From Atlanticothrix silvestris CENA357 (GTDB lineage: Bacteria; Cyanobacteriota; Cyanobacteriia; Cyanobacteriales; Nostocaceae): a DNA stretch of 64,000 nucleotides. Positions within the stretch are counted from its first letter, which is position 1; each line of letters begins with the position of its first letter. Shown piece by piece: positions 10,318 to 19,568 of the stretch. Location of the stretch: assembly GCF_016056295.1 (NCBI RefSeq), contig NZ_JAECZB010000003.1:1-64000 (forward strand). Direction: 5' to 3'. A program made the position numbers and the translations under genes. The notes under the pieces were generated by a model. That model searched no databases, was not told the DNA's origin, and saw only the letters and a list, made by a program, of their open reading frames with translations.

Positions 10318-10878
10318 ATGGAACAAACAGAAAAACAAAAGATGCTAGCAGGCGAGTTATATCTCGCAAATGATCCTGAATTAGTTGCTGAAAACAAACG
10401 AGCTAGTCGTCTTCTGCGAATATACAACGCGACAACAGAAGAACAGCAGAAAGAACGAAGACAACTTTTGCAAGAATTATTCCAAAAAATAGGGAATAAA
10501 CCATCGATTGTACCACCATTTCACTGCGACTACGGCAGCAATATTTCTGTGGGCGATGGATTATATATGAACTATGGTTGTGTGATTTTAGACTGTAATA
10601 CAGTTGAAATTGGTGATCATGTTTTGTGCGCTCCTTACGTACAAATTTATGCTGCTTATCATCCTGTAGAACCAAAAATCCGCCTTTCAGGTAGAGAATT
10701 GGCTGCTCCAGTCAAAATTGGCAATAATGTCTGGATTGGTGGCAGTGCAATTATTTGTCCAGGTGTCACAATTGGTGACAACACTACTATTGGTGCTGGG
10801 AGTGTAGTTGTAAAAGATATCCCAGCAAATGTAGTGGCAGCAGGTAATCCCTGCCGCATCATTCGGCATTTGTCCTAA
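10318..10878 (+). CDS. maa: maltose/galactoside-type O-acetyltransferase
   Basis: A left-handed beta-helix acetyltransferase of the Maa/LacA/NodL group, acting on sugars with acetyl-CoA. The N-terminal Mac domain (KQKMLAGELYLANDPEL) is followed by hexapeptide turns (ISVGDGLYMNYGCVIL, VKIGNNVWIGGSAIICPGVTIG). The catalytic His lies in YAAYHPV. The C-terminal IPANVVAAGNPCRIIR is characteristic. The length (186 aa) is normal. It stands alone, convergent with the CcbP-like gene. The exact sugar cannot be told from sequence. Confidence 0.93.
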   Translation: MEQTEKQKMLAGELYLANDPELVAENKRASRLLRIYNATTEEQQKERRQLLQELFQKIGNKPSIVPPFHCDYGSNISVGDGLYMNYGCVILDCNTVEIGDHVLCAPYVQIYAAYHPVEPKIRLSGRELAAPVKIGNNVWIGGSAIICPGVTIGDNTTIGAGSVVVKDIPANVVAAGNPCRIIRHLS

Positions 10879-10890
10879 AATGATTATTCA

Positions 10891-11274
10891 TTAGAACTTG
10901 TATCCTCTAGCCAGCCAATAGTGCCAGTCTGCGATCGCTTCTTGAGTTTCACTATCGGCATCAATTGCTTCTAATTCCGATAACTTGACAGAAAACACAT
11001 CTTCATCATTGCCCTCTGGATAAACCACTTCCAGATACATATCTTTTAAACATTCATCATCTGGTGCCATTCCTAGCACCTCAACTTGTTTTTCCTCAAC
11101 CTCAGACGATTTGCGTGACTTCTTCTTCCACTTGGCCATGAAGGGAACGTTCAAAGTATCGTCGAGGTAGTAATACCAACCCATAGCCCGTTCTTCTTTG
11201 TCATTATCGGTATCGACAATGATCTCTGTCTCAATACGATGTTCCCGTTTTTCGTCACGTTCAACACTAGGCAT
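10891..11274 (-). CDS. CcbP-like calcium-binding protein
   Basis: A small, very acidic protein with ERAMGWYYYLDDTLNVPF, VEVLGMAPDDECLKDM, and a C-terminal SETQEAIADWHYWLARGY. These blocks resemble, in my recollection, the CcbP calcium-binding family (Pfam Calci_bind_CcbP), known from Anabaena, where CcbP sequesters Ca2+ and affects heterocyst differentiation. The assignment rests on pattern memory, not on a search. ATG 11274 (MPSVERDEKREHR) is chosen, because a GTG at 11361 would overlap the upstream Uma2 gene by 28 bases. It may be co-transcribed with that gene. Confidence 0.65.
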   Translation of the reverse strand: MPSVERDEKREHRIETEIIVDTDNDKEERAMGWYYYLDDTLNVPFMAKWKKKSRKSSEVEEKQVEVLGMAPDDECLKDMYLEVVYPEGNDEDVFSVKLSELEAIDADSETQEAIADWHYWLARGYKF

Positions 11275-11333
11275 AAGATAAAGGCTTGCGTATGTTGGAC
11301 TTTGATATGGTATATCCTTTTGACGATTTCGTG

Positions 11334-11978
11334 TCAATCTTTTTTCTGCTGTTTTATCCACGCCCGAAAAGAGTTAATCATTGGGATTTCACCCATTTTC
11401 AGGCTTTCTTGCAGAAAACGGGGAATTTCAGTTGTTAAAGGTAGATTGGCAAAAGTGGGTGAGACATTACCAGGGATGTATATACCATCTCGCAACTGGT
11501 AAATCTGCATTACAGGTTCATCATAACGCCAAACCTCTGGAACACCTAAAGCAAGATATATGGAGAGTCGATCAACAGAAGCACTGGTGTAGTCTACCTC
11601 AACTACTAAGTCAGGTGGTGGGTCTTGGGTCAAGTCTAGATTCTGCTTTTGTCGCATCACGGGTTCATTTTGGATGTAAAAACTCGAATCGGGTTCTACA
11701 CCCCGCAGCAAGTCTGGACGCTTACAAGTTACTGAACCAGTGCTTTTCAGGTTGAGATTGAGTTCTTCTGCTAAATTATCAATCAACTTCTCAATCAGTC
11801 TTTTGTTATGTTCATGAGGCATTAAAGGAGTCATAATTTCCAGCGTTCCGTGGTCATAAGCCAATCGAGTGGCACGATCATTCCCCATTTCTGAGAGGAT
11901 GGTTTCAAAGGTCTGCCAGCTGATGTTAGACAATATGACCCGTTGAGAGCTAATCGCTTTTGCTGCTGTTGTTACCAT
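11334..11978 (-). CDS. Uma2-family (DUF820) putative endonuclease
   Basis: A second Uma2 protein, of a different subtype from the one at 5938. It begins SNISWQTFETILSEMGNDRATRLAYDHGTLEIMTPLMPHE, has VEPDSSFY and PDLVVEVDYTS (Asp and Glu of the nuclease-like core), and then YLALGVPEVWRYD. No transposase-like or restriction partner is adjacent. ATG 11978 is preferred over a TTG at 12005, nine codons upstream. The CcbP-like gene follows on the same strand with a gap of 59 bases between stop and chosen start. Confidence 0.85.
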   Translation of the reverse strand: MVTTAAKAISSQRVILSNISWQTFETILSEMGNDRATRLAYDHGTLEIMTPLMPHEHNKRLIEKLIDNLAEELNLNLKSTGSVTCKRPDLLRGVEPDSSFYIQNEPVMRQKQNLDLTQDPPPDLVVEVDYTSASVDRLSIYLALGVPEVWRYDEPVMQIYQLRDGIYIPGNVSPTFANLPLTTEIPRFLQESLKMGEIPMINSFRAWIKQQKKD

Positions 11979-12039
11979 AGGTTTTGCCCCCAGTTTTTCT
12001 ACCAAGATATCAAGGAATTGGCTAGAGGTTGCAGGGGCG

Positions 12040-12090
12040 ATACCTTCTCTACGAGACGCTACGCGCAGCCTGCTTCTTTAGAGGAGTACG
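12040..12090. repeat. dispersed TCTACGAGACGCTACGCG-type repeat
   Basis: The core TCTCTACGAGACGCTACGCG contains an internal inverted repeat and is of a type I recall as scattered between Nostoc genes. It lies between the stop of the amine oxidase pseudogene and the Uma2 start. No other exact copy was noticed in this window. Confidence 0.45.
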
Positions 12091-12865
12091 ATAGGCTTTG
12101 ACAACGCATCTATTTGAAATCGCGGAGAATTTGCTGTGCTGCATTGATCCCCGAAATCGCAGCACCTTCCATAAAACCTTGCCATTCATAGAATGAATTA
12201 GTGTGTTCTCCTGCAAAGTAAAGGTTATTAACTGATTTACCTTCGTTACCCGCAATAGTTGTAAAGTAGCCAGGTTGGTTACAGGTGTAACTGCCTTTAG
12301 TTAGAGGATTGAAAGACCAATTTTCTAAATATGCTAAAAACTCAGTATTGTTGATTTTTGCTGCCGCAATATCCGTACCAGGAAAGATAAATTTCAGGTT
12401 ACTGAGGAAATTAGCAGCCTCCCGCTGAAGTTTTTTGGAGTTGAGTCCTGCACCCAAATTTCCACCAGTATAATTTGTCAGTACAGCCCTGTTGTATGTA
12501 GCTTGGCTGGGGTTAGTTTCCCAAGTGCCTTGCAGATAAGGTAGGTCGGCGTAAGAACTACCATTACTCCCAAGAGTAGCCCAAGGACGACTATTAAAAC
12601 CCACCATTAATTTGGAGTTGGTTCCATAAACTAAGTTTTTAATTGCATCGAGTTTCCATTGTGGAAGTTGGAGTCCCTGTAAATCAACTTCTCGCAGAGT
12701 TGAAAAAGGAACCGCAAAGACAACAGCATCAAATTTCTCACTAGGACTATTGTTAAAAGTTAATTCGATTTTGCCTGCGTTATCTTTTCTAGCCGCAATT
12801 AGTTTTTTCCCATATTTAATTTGTCTTTGGAGACGGCTTTCTAAAGCTTTAACAATTTGTTGGTT

Positions 12866-12900
12866 GCCTCCGATGGGAGCAACGCGATTTTGTGAGGTCG
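12866..12900. repeat. left target duplication and left terminal inverted repeat of the IS
   Basis: GCCTCCGAT (12866-12874) is the host duplication. The 26-base inverted repeat starts at 12875. Confidence 0.93.
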
Positions 12901-14807
12901 GACAAAAAAGTGCGATCGCTAAAACTTACATTTCTACATGAGGTGATTTTATTTGCAATTAACATACGTAATTGCACGAAAAGTTATCTTTATGAGATCT
13001 CTCAAAAAGATTGCTAGTAAGTTATTTGACGATTATTTCCAAATATATCTGCAATAAATCTTTAATGCTTGGTATCAATTATGGCAAAAAATTAATTAAA
13101 TGCCGAATTGAAGTATAAAATTTATCAGGCACTTTGAGGTTTGATAAACGAATTAAAGATAGAATCAGAAAAATTATCCCAACTTTTAGCTATCCATTGA
13201 CAACGGAGGTGCAACATAATTTCTGCGTTATCTTGAAGCCAAAACTTACTATTACCTTTCATCCGTAAATTAACAACTTGGCGAATTAAACTTTCAACCG
13301 CGCCACTACCAAGAGGAAGTTTTTTCAAGGCAACAGAGTTATAGTTTAAAAGCCTGCGTCGGTAAGCTTTTAAAATATAATTTCGTTCTCGTACCAAAGT
13401 TTTAAGGCGCTCTCCGTTCGCCTCAAAAATAAATTCACCCATATTTCTCATTAAATCTAGTGCCTGACCTTTTTTTAAAGTTTTTCGAGCCTTTTGAAAC
13501 CATTGTTGTCGCTCATCATTTGTGCTAAAAGCAGCATCAGCAAAATCTTGTAAATGTGATGCTGCATGATAAAAGTCTAATAATTGATAAGTTTCAAGTG
13601 GGCATTTTAATTTTTTTAATAAAGGAGGAATGTGTATCCATATCCAGTCTGCACCATCAGCAATCAATAATACCTGCTTGGCTTCACTTATACCCAAATT
13701 TACCAAATACATCTCTAAAATTTTGAGGAATTCTTTATAACCAGAATACGTGCCATCATTAGTAACAGGTATTGCTGAGGTTTTAATTTTTTTACCTTGT
13801 TCATTTACTACATAAATTGTTAGTAATTTTGGCTCCATCCATTCGCCTACAAAGCCATGACGATTTGTTTTTACTTTACGCCTTCCTTTTTTATTAATCC
13901 GAATACGGGTACGACCACCGTCCGCAGCGATTACAACACGTTGGTCTTTCAGAGTATTTAAGTTAGATAAAGTACCAGATTCTAAGTCATTTAACTTATT
14001 TTTACGTAAATCTATCCCGATTTTACCAAAATAATATGTTAGCCGTTCTATTCGTTTTAGACTAATATTTATTCCCCAATCAATTAGTGTTGTACGTGCA
14101 GCTTCAAACGAGCCAGAAATTGCACCATATTTTGCAATTGTTGACCAGACTAAAGGGGTAATACTTTCAGACATCCCTAGCCACTTTAAAAACGGACAAA
14201 ATCCTTGATTTGAGGTTTTGATTTTTTGCTCCTTGAGTGCAGAATTATCAAATGTTTTACTTGTCGGATTCTGTTCAAGTACATAAGGTAAGTTTAAAGT
14301 TACTTCGACATTTCCGATTGTTACTATTTGTCGCTTTTTATAACCATGCTTTTGTGTGTTTGGGCTTCTCCATCCCTGTGTTTGAGCAACAGAATAGTCA
14401 AGAAAATTTGGTGATGTTGAAAGATTATATAATAACAGAGCTATACATTCTCCAGCTAAAATTAGTGCCTGAACTCTGATTTCTTCTTCTCGCTCTTTGA
14501 GGTTTTTTCCATCCCATTCTGGGATATTAGCGAAATCCAAAAGTTTTGTAACATTCAATTGAAAAGTTCTTATTGATTTATTTAAATCAAGAGTCGCACA
14601 TATATTTTTTGTCATAAAAGGCAGATATTCCCTATCTGAAAACATTATTTCAAAGGAATCTTACCTTTTTTCGTCGTCATTACAGAGCAGGCAAGAAATT
14701 TTTATGTATTTATACGCAATATTAAGTAACAAATATTTTTTTTACTGAAAAGAAGTTATTAGCGATCGCTGGTTTTTGATACGACCTCACCAAATCGCGT
14801 TGCTCCC
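12875..14807 (-). mobile_element. complete ISKra4-like insertion sequence (1933 bp)
   Basis: Both ends begin GGGAGCAACGCGATTT read inward, then T or G, then GTGAGGTCG: 25 of 26 bases match as terminal inverted repeats (12875-12900 and 14782-14807). Weaker similarity continues to GCGATCGCTAA. The 9-bp sequence GCCTCCGAT flanks the element directly at 12866-12874 and 14808-14816, which is the target-site duplication. One transposase gene fills the interior. Ends starting GGG and a 9-bp duplication fit the ISKra4 family as I know it. Near-identical ends and a still readable host gene point to a recent insertion. Confidence 0.93.
13125..14645 (-). CDS. ISKra4-family transposase
   Basis: A 506-residue DDE transposase. 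The catalytic acidic residues sit in VVIAADGGRTRIR, LLIADGADWIW and LGSGAVESLIRQVVNLRMKG. EWMEPKLLTIYVV between the first two is typical of the family, and LLDFYHAASHLQDFA follows the second Asp. The length is full and no frameshift is seen, so the element could be autonomous. The start is ATG 14645 (MFSDREYLPF). An internal Met ten residues on (MTKNICATLD) is possible. No strong Shine-Dalgarno is visible, as often with transposases. Confidence 0.92.
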   Translation of the reverse strand: MFSDREYLPFMTKNICATLDLNKSIRTFQLNVTKLLDFANIPEWDGKNLKEREEEIRVQALILAGECIALLLYNLSTSPNFLDYSVAQTQGWRSPNTQKHGYKKRQIVTIGNVEVTLNLPYVLEQNPTSKTFDNSALKEQKIKTSNQGFCPFLKWLGMSESITPLVWSTIAKYGAISGSFEAARTTLIDWGINISLKRIERLTYYFGKIGIDLRKNKLNDLESGTLSNLNTLKDQRVVIAADGGRTRIRINKKGRRKVKTNRHGFVGEWMEPKLLTIYVVNEQGKKIKTSAIPVTNDGTYSGYKEFLKILEMYLVNLGISEAKQVLLIADGADWIWIHIPPLLKKLKCPLETYQLLDFYHAASHLQDFADAAFSTNDERQQWFQKARKTLKKGQALDLMRNMGEFIFEANGERLKTLVRERNYILKAYRRRLLNYNSVALKKLPLGSGAVESLIRQVVNLRMKGNSKFWLQDNAEIMLHLRCQWIAKSWDNFSDSIFNSFIKPQSA

Positions 14808-14816
14808 GCCTCCGAT
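14782..14816. repeat. right terminal inverted repeat and right target duplication of the IS
   Basis: The inverted repeat ends at 14807. GCCTCCGAT at 14808-14816 repeats the left flank exactly. Confidence 0.93.
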
Positions 14817-15665
14817 TACGTGATAACGCTCATCACTAAATACACCAAAAGGTCGAAACTTTGATCGTTTATCTGCATGAATAAATAGTAGAAAACTAAT
14901 ACTACTTTGCTGTTCTATTTCTCGACCATATTCACCAATGTAAGCAGATTTAATTACGTTTTTAATTAAATTTCCTGCCCCCCGGCTATTAAGATAATCT
15001 TGGAGATTGATGAAATCTAATATTCGTTCGGCTTTTGTAAAGTTGCTAGCAGTAGGTTCTCCGATTGTGCCTAAATCGTTTCTCATTGCAGCAACAAAAT
15101 TCCGAAATTCATCAACTACTGCTGACTCCGCATAACGTTGACCATTGAAGTAGTAAAAAACTTCTCCAGGTTCTTTGGATAAATCTTCTACTTCTAACTT
15201 AAATTCTTTAACATATCCCAGCATTGTTTTATGCAGGTTGTCGATAAATTCCCCACCTCTCTCGACAACTTGACCAGGGAAAAGGCTATCAAGAGAATAA
15301 CACCTTCCACCTGGGCGATCGCTTGCTTCGTAAAGACTAGCTTGAATGCCCTTTTGTTGCAGTTCGTATCCACAGGCGAGTCCTGCCAAACCAGCCCCGA
15401 CAATCGCTATTTTGGCATCAACTGATGGTGGTGCAGCTAGGGTACGGCGAAAGTAACCAGAACTTGTACCAATGGTTCCACCAACTAAAGTGAGTTTTCC
15501 CAAATCTGCGAGAAATTCTCGCCGTTTTGTTTTGCGAATTGACATCATTTCTTTAAAGGCAGAAATGCGTTCAATGCCTTCGCTAGTAGAAATATTATGC
15601 TTTTGACAATAGCGAACAATGTGAATTGTGTGCGCTAATTTTCTAAAAAGTTGTGAATGACTCAT

Positions 15666-16015
15666 GACTTAGTACAGCCTGGCACTAATTTTTTGCAGTA
15701 AATTTCGCTATTAACCGTACTCAGTATAGCTTTAGTATATTTAATTACGTTAAGAATCTGTATTTATAAGGTAAATTTTCTGATAATACTATTTTTTTGA
15801 AACTGCCCTAAACATAGCTTCAAAAATCAAGTCGTAAGAATTTAGATAAGCACTCAGCTTAGTTGTCATTGCTTTCAACACAAAAGCTCACTTATGACCC
15901 AACTAAAAAGGGTTTTACAATTTTCCCATTCAAGTTTATTTTGAAATGCACCTCTGTGGTTGAGGTCAAAGTTGTAACCAATTTTAAAATTTAGTTTAAG
16001 TTTTGTAAATATCTA
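15666..16015. other. intergenic region between amine oxidase and copper operon
   Basis: This AT-rich stretch holds the promoter of the amine oxidase gene (leftward) and leads into the MerR-type promoter of the copper operon (rightward). No coding frame was recognised. Confidence 0.4.
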
Positions 16016-16047
16016 TAGACTCTCTAGTTAACTAGAGAGATTAGGAT
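16016..16047 (+). promoter_or_regulatory. MerR-type promoter/operator of the copper operon
   Basis: A perfect 20-bp palindrome, CTCTCTAGTTAACTAGAGAG (16020-16039), lies between a weak -35 (TAGACT, 16016-16021) and a -10 (TAGGAT, 16042-16047). The spacer is 20 bp. An over-long spacer filled by a dyad is the hallmark of promoters untwisted by metal-loaded MerR-family activators. The likely activator is the MerR gene at 19620-20051 at the far end of the module. Binding is inferred. Confidence 0.75.
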
Positions 16048-16078
16048 AAAACTTAAGGCGACTTACAGCAAGAATTAA

Positions 16079-16219
16079 ATGTCTGTGACGATGGCGTGGA
16101 TGCTTCTCAAGAGGTTTCCCCAACCACAGATTTGCAACTTTGCTGAAGCTATTATCAAAGCGCAAACTGCTGAAATTCAGCAGATGCAGTTATTTTCATT
16201 CAACACCGTAAATCTATGA
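16079..16219 (+). pseudogene. remnant of a DUF305 protein in the operon leader
   Basis: A 46-codon frame just after the operon promoter ends with FAEAIIKAQTAEIQQMQ, which matches the C-terminal helix of DUF305 proteins, four-helix proteins often found in copper-resistance operons. The N-terminal two thirds of a DUF305 protein are missing. Its TGA (16217-16219) overlaps the ATG of the chaperone gene as ATGA, so translation of the remnant may be coupled to copZ. The frame could be a kept leader peptide or simple decay. Confidence 0.65.
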
Positions 16220-16410
16220 CACTCCAACTCACAGTTCCTAACATGGCTTGTTCTGCTTGTGCAAACAACATTACTAATGCAGTGAAGACAATTGATGCTA
16301 GTGCGATCGTTCAAGCTGATCCTGCAACCAAGCTTGTGAGTGTAGATACTCAAGCTTCAGCAACAGCAATCAAGGATGCCTTAGCTGCTGCTGGTTATCC
16401 AGCAACTTAA
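16216..16410 (+). CDS. CopZ-like copper chaperone (heavy-metal-associated domain)
   Basis: A 64-residue ferredoxin-like HMA domain with the Cu(I) site MACSAC (CxxC) after the first strand and a DALAAAGYPAT end. It would carry Cu(I) in the cytosol to the adjacent P-type ATPase. It resembles the small metallochaperones called CopZ/Atx1/ScAtx1 in cyanobacteria. The start overlaps the stop of the DUF305 remnant. It is the first complete gene of the copper operon. Confidence 0.92.
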   Translation: MTLQLTVPNMACSACANNITNAVKTIDASAIVQADPATKLVSVDTQASATAIKDALAAAGYPAT

Positions 16411-16484
16411 AGCCCCGCTGCCGTCCGGTGTCAGTGGTCAGTGTTCAGTAGCAAAAAGAACTAAATACTGATCAGAAACGCGGA

Positions 16485-16509
16485 ATCCCACCCGTTCAAG
16501 AGGTGGGAT
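16485..16509. other. intercistronic hairpin between copZ and copA
   Basis: Arms ATCCCACC (16485-16492) and GGTGGGAT (16502-16509) enclose a nine-base loop, with no T-run after them. It could stabilise or process the mRNA. The context CGCGGAATCCCACCCGTTC also resembles hairpins at the ends of IS200/IS605-type elements, so it may be a solo remnant. Confidence 0.5.
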
Positions 16510-16602
16510 GAGCTTAATTCTTCCTGATTACCTAACTTGGATGGGGTGAGGAAACTTATAGATGACTGTCTTTTTTCAATCAATTACAGTGGTTCACCTA
16601 TC

Positions 16603-18888
16603 ATGGATACTCTCACACTCAAACTTCGAGGTATGAGTTGCGCCTCCTGCGCCAATAATATTGAACAAGCAATTAGCTCGGTTCCAGGAGTAATGAACTG
16701 CAATGTTAACTTTGGAGCAGAGCAAGCCACCATCAGTTATGAGCAACGGCGAACTAACTTGGAAAAAATCCAAGCCGCCATTGACGCTGCGGGATATTCA
16801 TCTTCTGTACTCCAAGAAGAAATGCTATCAGCAGAAGATGATGTTGAAAAGGCGAGTAGGTTAGCAGAACAGCGTGAACTCACTCTTAAAGTAGTGGTAG
16901 GAGCTGTAATCAGTATTTTACTGATGGTAGGGTCGTTACCCATGATGACTGGCTTAAACTTGCCCATAATTCCACATTTTTTGCATAATTCTTGGGTGCA
17001 GTTGGTGTTGACAACACCTGTGCAATTTTGGTGTGGTGGTTCTTTTTACCGTAATGGCTGGAAAGCTTTTAAACGCCGTGCGGCGACGATGGATACACTA
17101 ATTGCTTTGGGTACAGGTGCAGCTTATCTATATTCTTTGTTTGTTACTCTTTTCCCGGCGTTTTTTATTACTCAAGGCTTGGAACCTCATGTGTATTATG
17201 AAGTAGCTGCAACTGTAATTACTTTGATTCTACTGGGACGATTATTAGAAAATCGTGCCAAGGGACAAACTTCTGAAGCTATCCGCAAACTTATTGGACT
17301 GCAAGCCAGAGATGCTAGAGTCATCCGCGATGGTGTGGAAATGGATATCCCCATTGCAGAAGTTCAAGTTAACGATGTGATTTTAGTACGTCCTGGTGAA
17401 AAAATTCCCGTAGATGGCGAAGTGATTACAGGCACTTCAACAGTAGATGAAGCAATGGTAACAGGTGAAAGCTTGCCAGTCCAAAAGCAGCCAGGAGATG
17501 AAGTTATTGGGGCAACCATTAACAAAACTGGTAGTTTTCAGTTTCGGGTAACACGAGTAGGTAAAGATACATTTCTATCTCAAATCGTCAAACTGGTGCA
17601 ACAAGCTCAAGGTTCCAAAGCACCAATTCAGCGGTTGGCAGATCAAGTTACAGGATGGTTTGTACCCGCTGTAATTGCCATTGCGATCGCCACTTTTGTA
17701 ATTTGGTTTAATTTTATGGGTAACTTTACCCTCGCCACAATTACAACAGTAGGTGTCTTAATTATTGCTTGTCCTTGTGCTTTGGGTTTAGCTACTCCTA
17801 CTTCTGTGATGGTGGGGACAGGTAAAGGTGCAGAAAATGGCATTTTAATTAAAGGCGCTCAAAGTCTCGAACAGGCACACAAAATCCAAACTATAGTGCT
17901 TGATAAAACCGGAACCTTGACTCAAGGTAAACCCACAGTTACCGATTTTGTAGCTGTTAACGGTACAGCCGATCGCAATGAAATTCAGCTTTTACAGTTA
18001 GCTGCTTCGGTGGAACGTAATTCTGAGCATCCTTTGGCAGAGGCGGTTGTTAAGTATGCCCAGTCCCAAGAAGTCAGTTTAACAGAAGCAAAGAACTTCC
18101 TAGCTAACGCAGGTAGTGGTGTCCAAGCTGTGGTTGCAGAGCGATTTGTACAAATTGGCACACAACGCTGGATGATCGAACTGGGAATTAATACCGACCC
18201 AATCCAGCAATACAAAGACGCTTGGGAAGCCGCTGGTAAAACAGTCATTTTGATTGCCGTGGATGGGGAAATTGAAGGAGTAATGGGTATTGCCGATGCG
18301 CTCAAACCTTCGTCAGCCGCAGCGGTAAAAGCATTACAAAAGTTAGGTTTAGAAGTAGTAATGCTGACTGGAGATAATCGTAAAACTGCGGAAGCGATCG
18401 CACAACAAGTTGGTATTGGGCGAGTTTTTCCAGAAGTGCGACCAGACCAAAAAGCAGCAATTATTCAATTCCTTCAGCAAGAAGGACTGGGGACGCTCAA
18501 AAAGCAGGAAAAATCCCTTGTGGCGATGGTAGGTGATGGTATTAATGATGCCCCAGCACTAGCACAGGCAGATGTGGGAATTGCCATTGGGACAGGAACA
18601 GATGTGGCGATCGCGGCTAGCGATATCACCCTGATTTCTGGAGACTTGCAAGGAATTACCACAGCAATTCAACTCAGCCGCGCCACCATTCGTAATATCC
18701 AGCAAAATCTATTCTTTGCCTTTATTTACAACATCATCGGCATTCCTGTGGCAGCTGGCATTCTTTTCCCGATTTTTGGTTGGTTACTCAATCCGATTAT
18801 TGCCGGAGCAGCAATGGCTTTATCTTCAGTCTCTGTTGTGACTAATGCTCTGAGATTGCGTAATTTTCAACCAAAAATCACTTCATAA
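16603..18888 (+). CDS. copA: copper-translocating P1B-type ATPase
   Basis: The protein exports Cu(I) or delivers it across a membrane using ATP. One N-terminal HMA domain with MSCASC (about residue 12) is followed by eight predicted helices. Key motifs are TGES (actuator), CPC in [27 protein letters not shown] (phosphorylated Asp), [26 protein letters not shown], and the last-helix [16 protein letters not shown], which marks the Cu(I) group. ATG 16603 ([12 protein letters not shown]) is chosen. The frame is open to 16537 but the extra 22 residues are not family-like. PacS and CtaA are the cyanobacterial equivalents, and I cannot tell which this matches. Confidence 0.95.
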   Translation: MDTLTLKLRGMSCASCANNIEQAISSVPGVMNCNVNFGAEQATISYEQRRTNLEKIQAAIDAAGYSSSVLQEEMLSAEDDVEKASRLAEQRELTLKVVVGAVISILLMVGSLPMMTGLNLPIIPHFLHNSWVQLVLTTPVQFWCGGSFYRNGWKAFKRRAATMDTLIALGTGAAYLYSLFVTLFPAFFITQGLEPHVYYEVAATVITLILLGRLLENRAKGQTSEAIRKLIGLQARDARVIRDGVEMDIPIAEVQVNDVILVRPGEKIPVDGEVITGTSTVDEAMVTGESLPVQKQPGDEVIGATINKTGSFQFRVTRVGKDTFLSQIVKLVQQAQGSKAPIQRLADQVTGWFVPAVIAIAIATFVIWFNFMGNFTLATITTVGVLIIACPCALGLATPTSVMVGTGKGAENGILIKGAQSLEQAHKIQTIVLDKTGTLTQGKPTVTDFVAVNGTADRNEIQLLQLAASVERNSEHPLAEAVVKYAQSQEVSLTEAKNFLANAGSGVQAVVAERFVQIGTQRWMIELGINTDPIQQYKDAWEAAGKTVILIAVDGEIEGVMGIADALKPSSAAAVKALQKLGLEVVMLTGDNRKTAEAIAQQVGIGRVFPEVRPDQKAAIIQFLQQEGLGTLKKQEKSLVAMVGDGINDAPALAQADVGIAIGTGTDVAIAASDITLISGDLQGITTAIQLSRATIRNIQQNLFFAFIYNIIGIPVAAGILFPIFGWLLNPIIAGAAMALSSVSVVTNALRLRNFQPKITS

Positions 18889-18907
18889 TCGCACAGGAGT
18901 TTAACCA

Positions 18908-19420
18908 ATGTTCAGCAAAAAAACACTTTGGGGAAGCCTTGCTGGTTTAGGACTGCTTTTAGGAACTACATCAAGTGCAGCGTTAGCAGCAATGCCCACT
19001 TCATCAGCTGCACCAAATAGCCAATTTCGCTCTGTTGAGCAACCTTTGGCGTTGAAAGTCGGTGTTGCGATCGGTGGTTTAGCATTAATTGGCGTAGAAC
19101 TATGGTGGTTTCTTTTCAGTAAATCACCAGCACAAAAAGCTGAAGCACATCAAGGAATTCAAGAATTGACAATCACAGTAGACGGTGGTTATCAACCTTC
19201 TCGTGTGGTTGTCAAAGTAGGTCAACCTGTGCGCCTCAATTTCTGGCGAAATGACCCCAGTAGTTGTCTAGAAAAAGTTTTGCTACCTGACTTTCAAATT
19301 GCTTCGGATCTGGCTCTTAATCATGTCACACCAATTGAATTTACACCCCTAAAATCAGGAGAATACCAATTTACCTGTGGCATGAATATGTTCAGAGGAA
19401 TCGTAGAAGTGCAAGATTAA
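18908..19420 (+). CDS. membrane-anchored cupredoxin-like copper protein
   Basis: This 170-residue protein has an N-terminal hydrophobic signal with an AALAA cleavage-type site near residue 27. A membrane helix (VGVAIGGLALIGVELWWFLF) lies around residues 52-71, and a cupredoxin beta-domain follows. Candidate copper ligands are Cys in DPSSCLEK and the Cys and Mets in FTCGMNMFRG. The gene starts 19 bases after copA and has AGGAGT upstream, so it belongs to the copper operon. It probably binds copper on the outer face of the membrane. The function is inferred from context. Confidence 0.85.
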   Translation: MFSKKTLWGSLAGLGLLLGTTSSAALAAMPTSSAAPNSQFRSVEQPLALKVGVAIGGLALIGVELWWFLFSKSPAQKAEAHQGIQELTITVDGGYQPSRVVVKVGQPVRLNFWRNDPSSCLEKVLLPDFQIASDLALNHVTPIEFTPLKSGEYQFTCGMNMFRGIVEVQD

Positions 19421-19446
19421 AAGCTCAAGAATATACAAAATTAATA

Positions 19447-19476
19447 AAGGTGCGTTATGCTGCGTTAACGCACCTT
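19447..19476. terminator. strong hairpin after the copper operon
   Basis: AAGGTGCGTTA (19447-19457) pairs perfectly with TAACGCACCTT (19466-19476) around an 8-base loop. No T-tract follows, so it may be a dispersed GTGCGTTA-type palindrome serving as a 3' stabiliser rather than a canonical terminator. Confidence 0.5.
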
Positions 19477-19568
19477 ACAAACTTAAGATTTACTTTTACA
19501 CTTTGGTCAGTGAGACTTTATACCAATTGGGAGCATCACGTTTTGGCAGCCCGGTGTTTCTTTATTAA

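Larger units (their letters stand above)
12110..15665 (-). pseudogene. flavin amine oxidase gene interrupted by an insertion element
   Basis: The N-terminal part (14808-15665) holds a twin-arginine export signal (KRREFLADLGKLTLVGG), the FAD-binding IAIVGAGLAGLACGYEL and GGRC motifs, and runs to ERYHVIGG. The C-terminal part (12110-12874) resumes with GGNQQIVKALESRL in the same frame and ends with NLYFAGEHTNSFYEWQGFMEGA, the second FAD-contacting motif. Joined, it would be about 535 residues: a monoamine or L-amino-acid oxidase-type enzyme acting outside the cytoplasm. The only lesion seen is the insertion at 12875-14807. As it stands, the N-terminal piece ends in GGGSNAIW and a stop read from the element. 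Confidence 0.9.

Noticed and set aside
12750-12941. A 63-codon plus-strand frame beginning inside the amine oxidase fragment
   Set aside because: It is antisense to oxidase sequence and crosses the insertion junction, so it cannot be an old gene.
16485-16509. The copZ-copA hairpin as a transcription terminator
   Set aside because: There is no T-tract after it, and copA needs the same promoter unless an unseen one lies in the gap. It is listed as a hairpin only.
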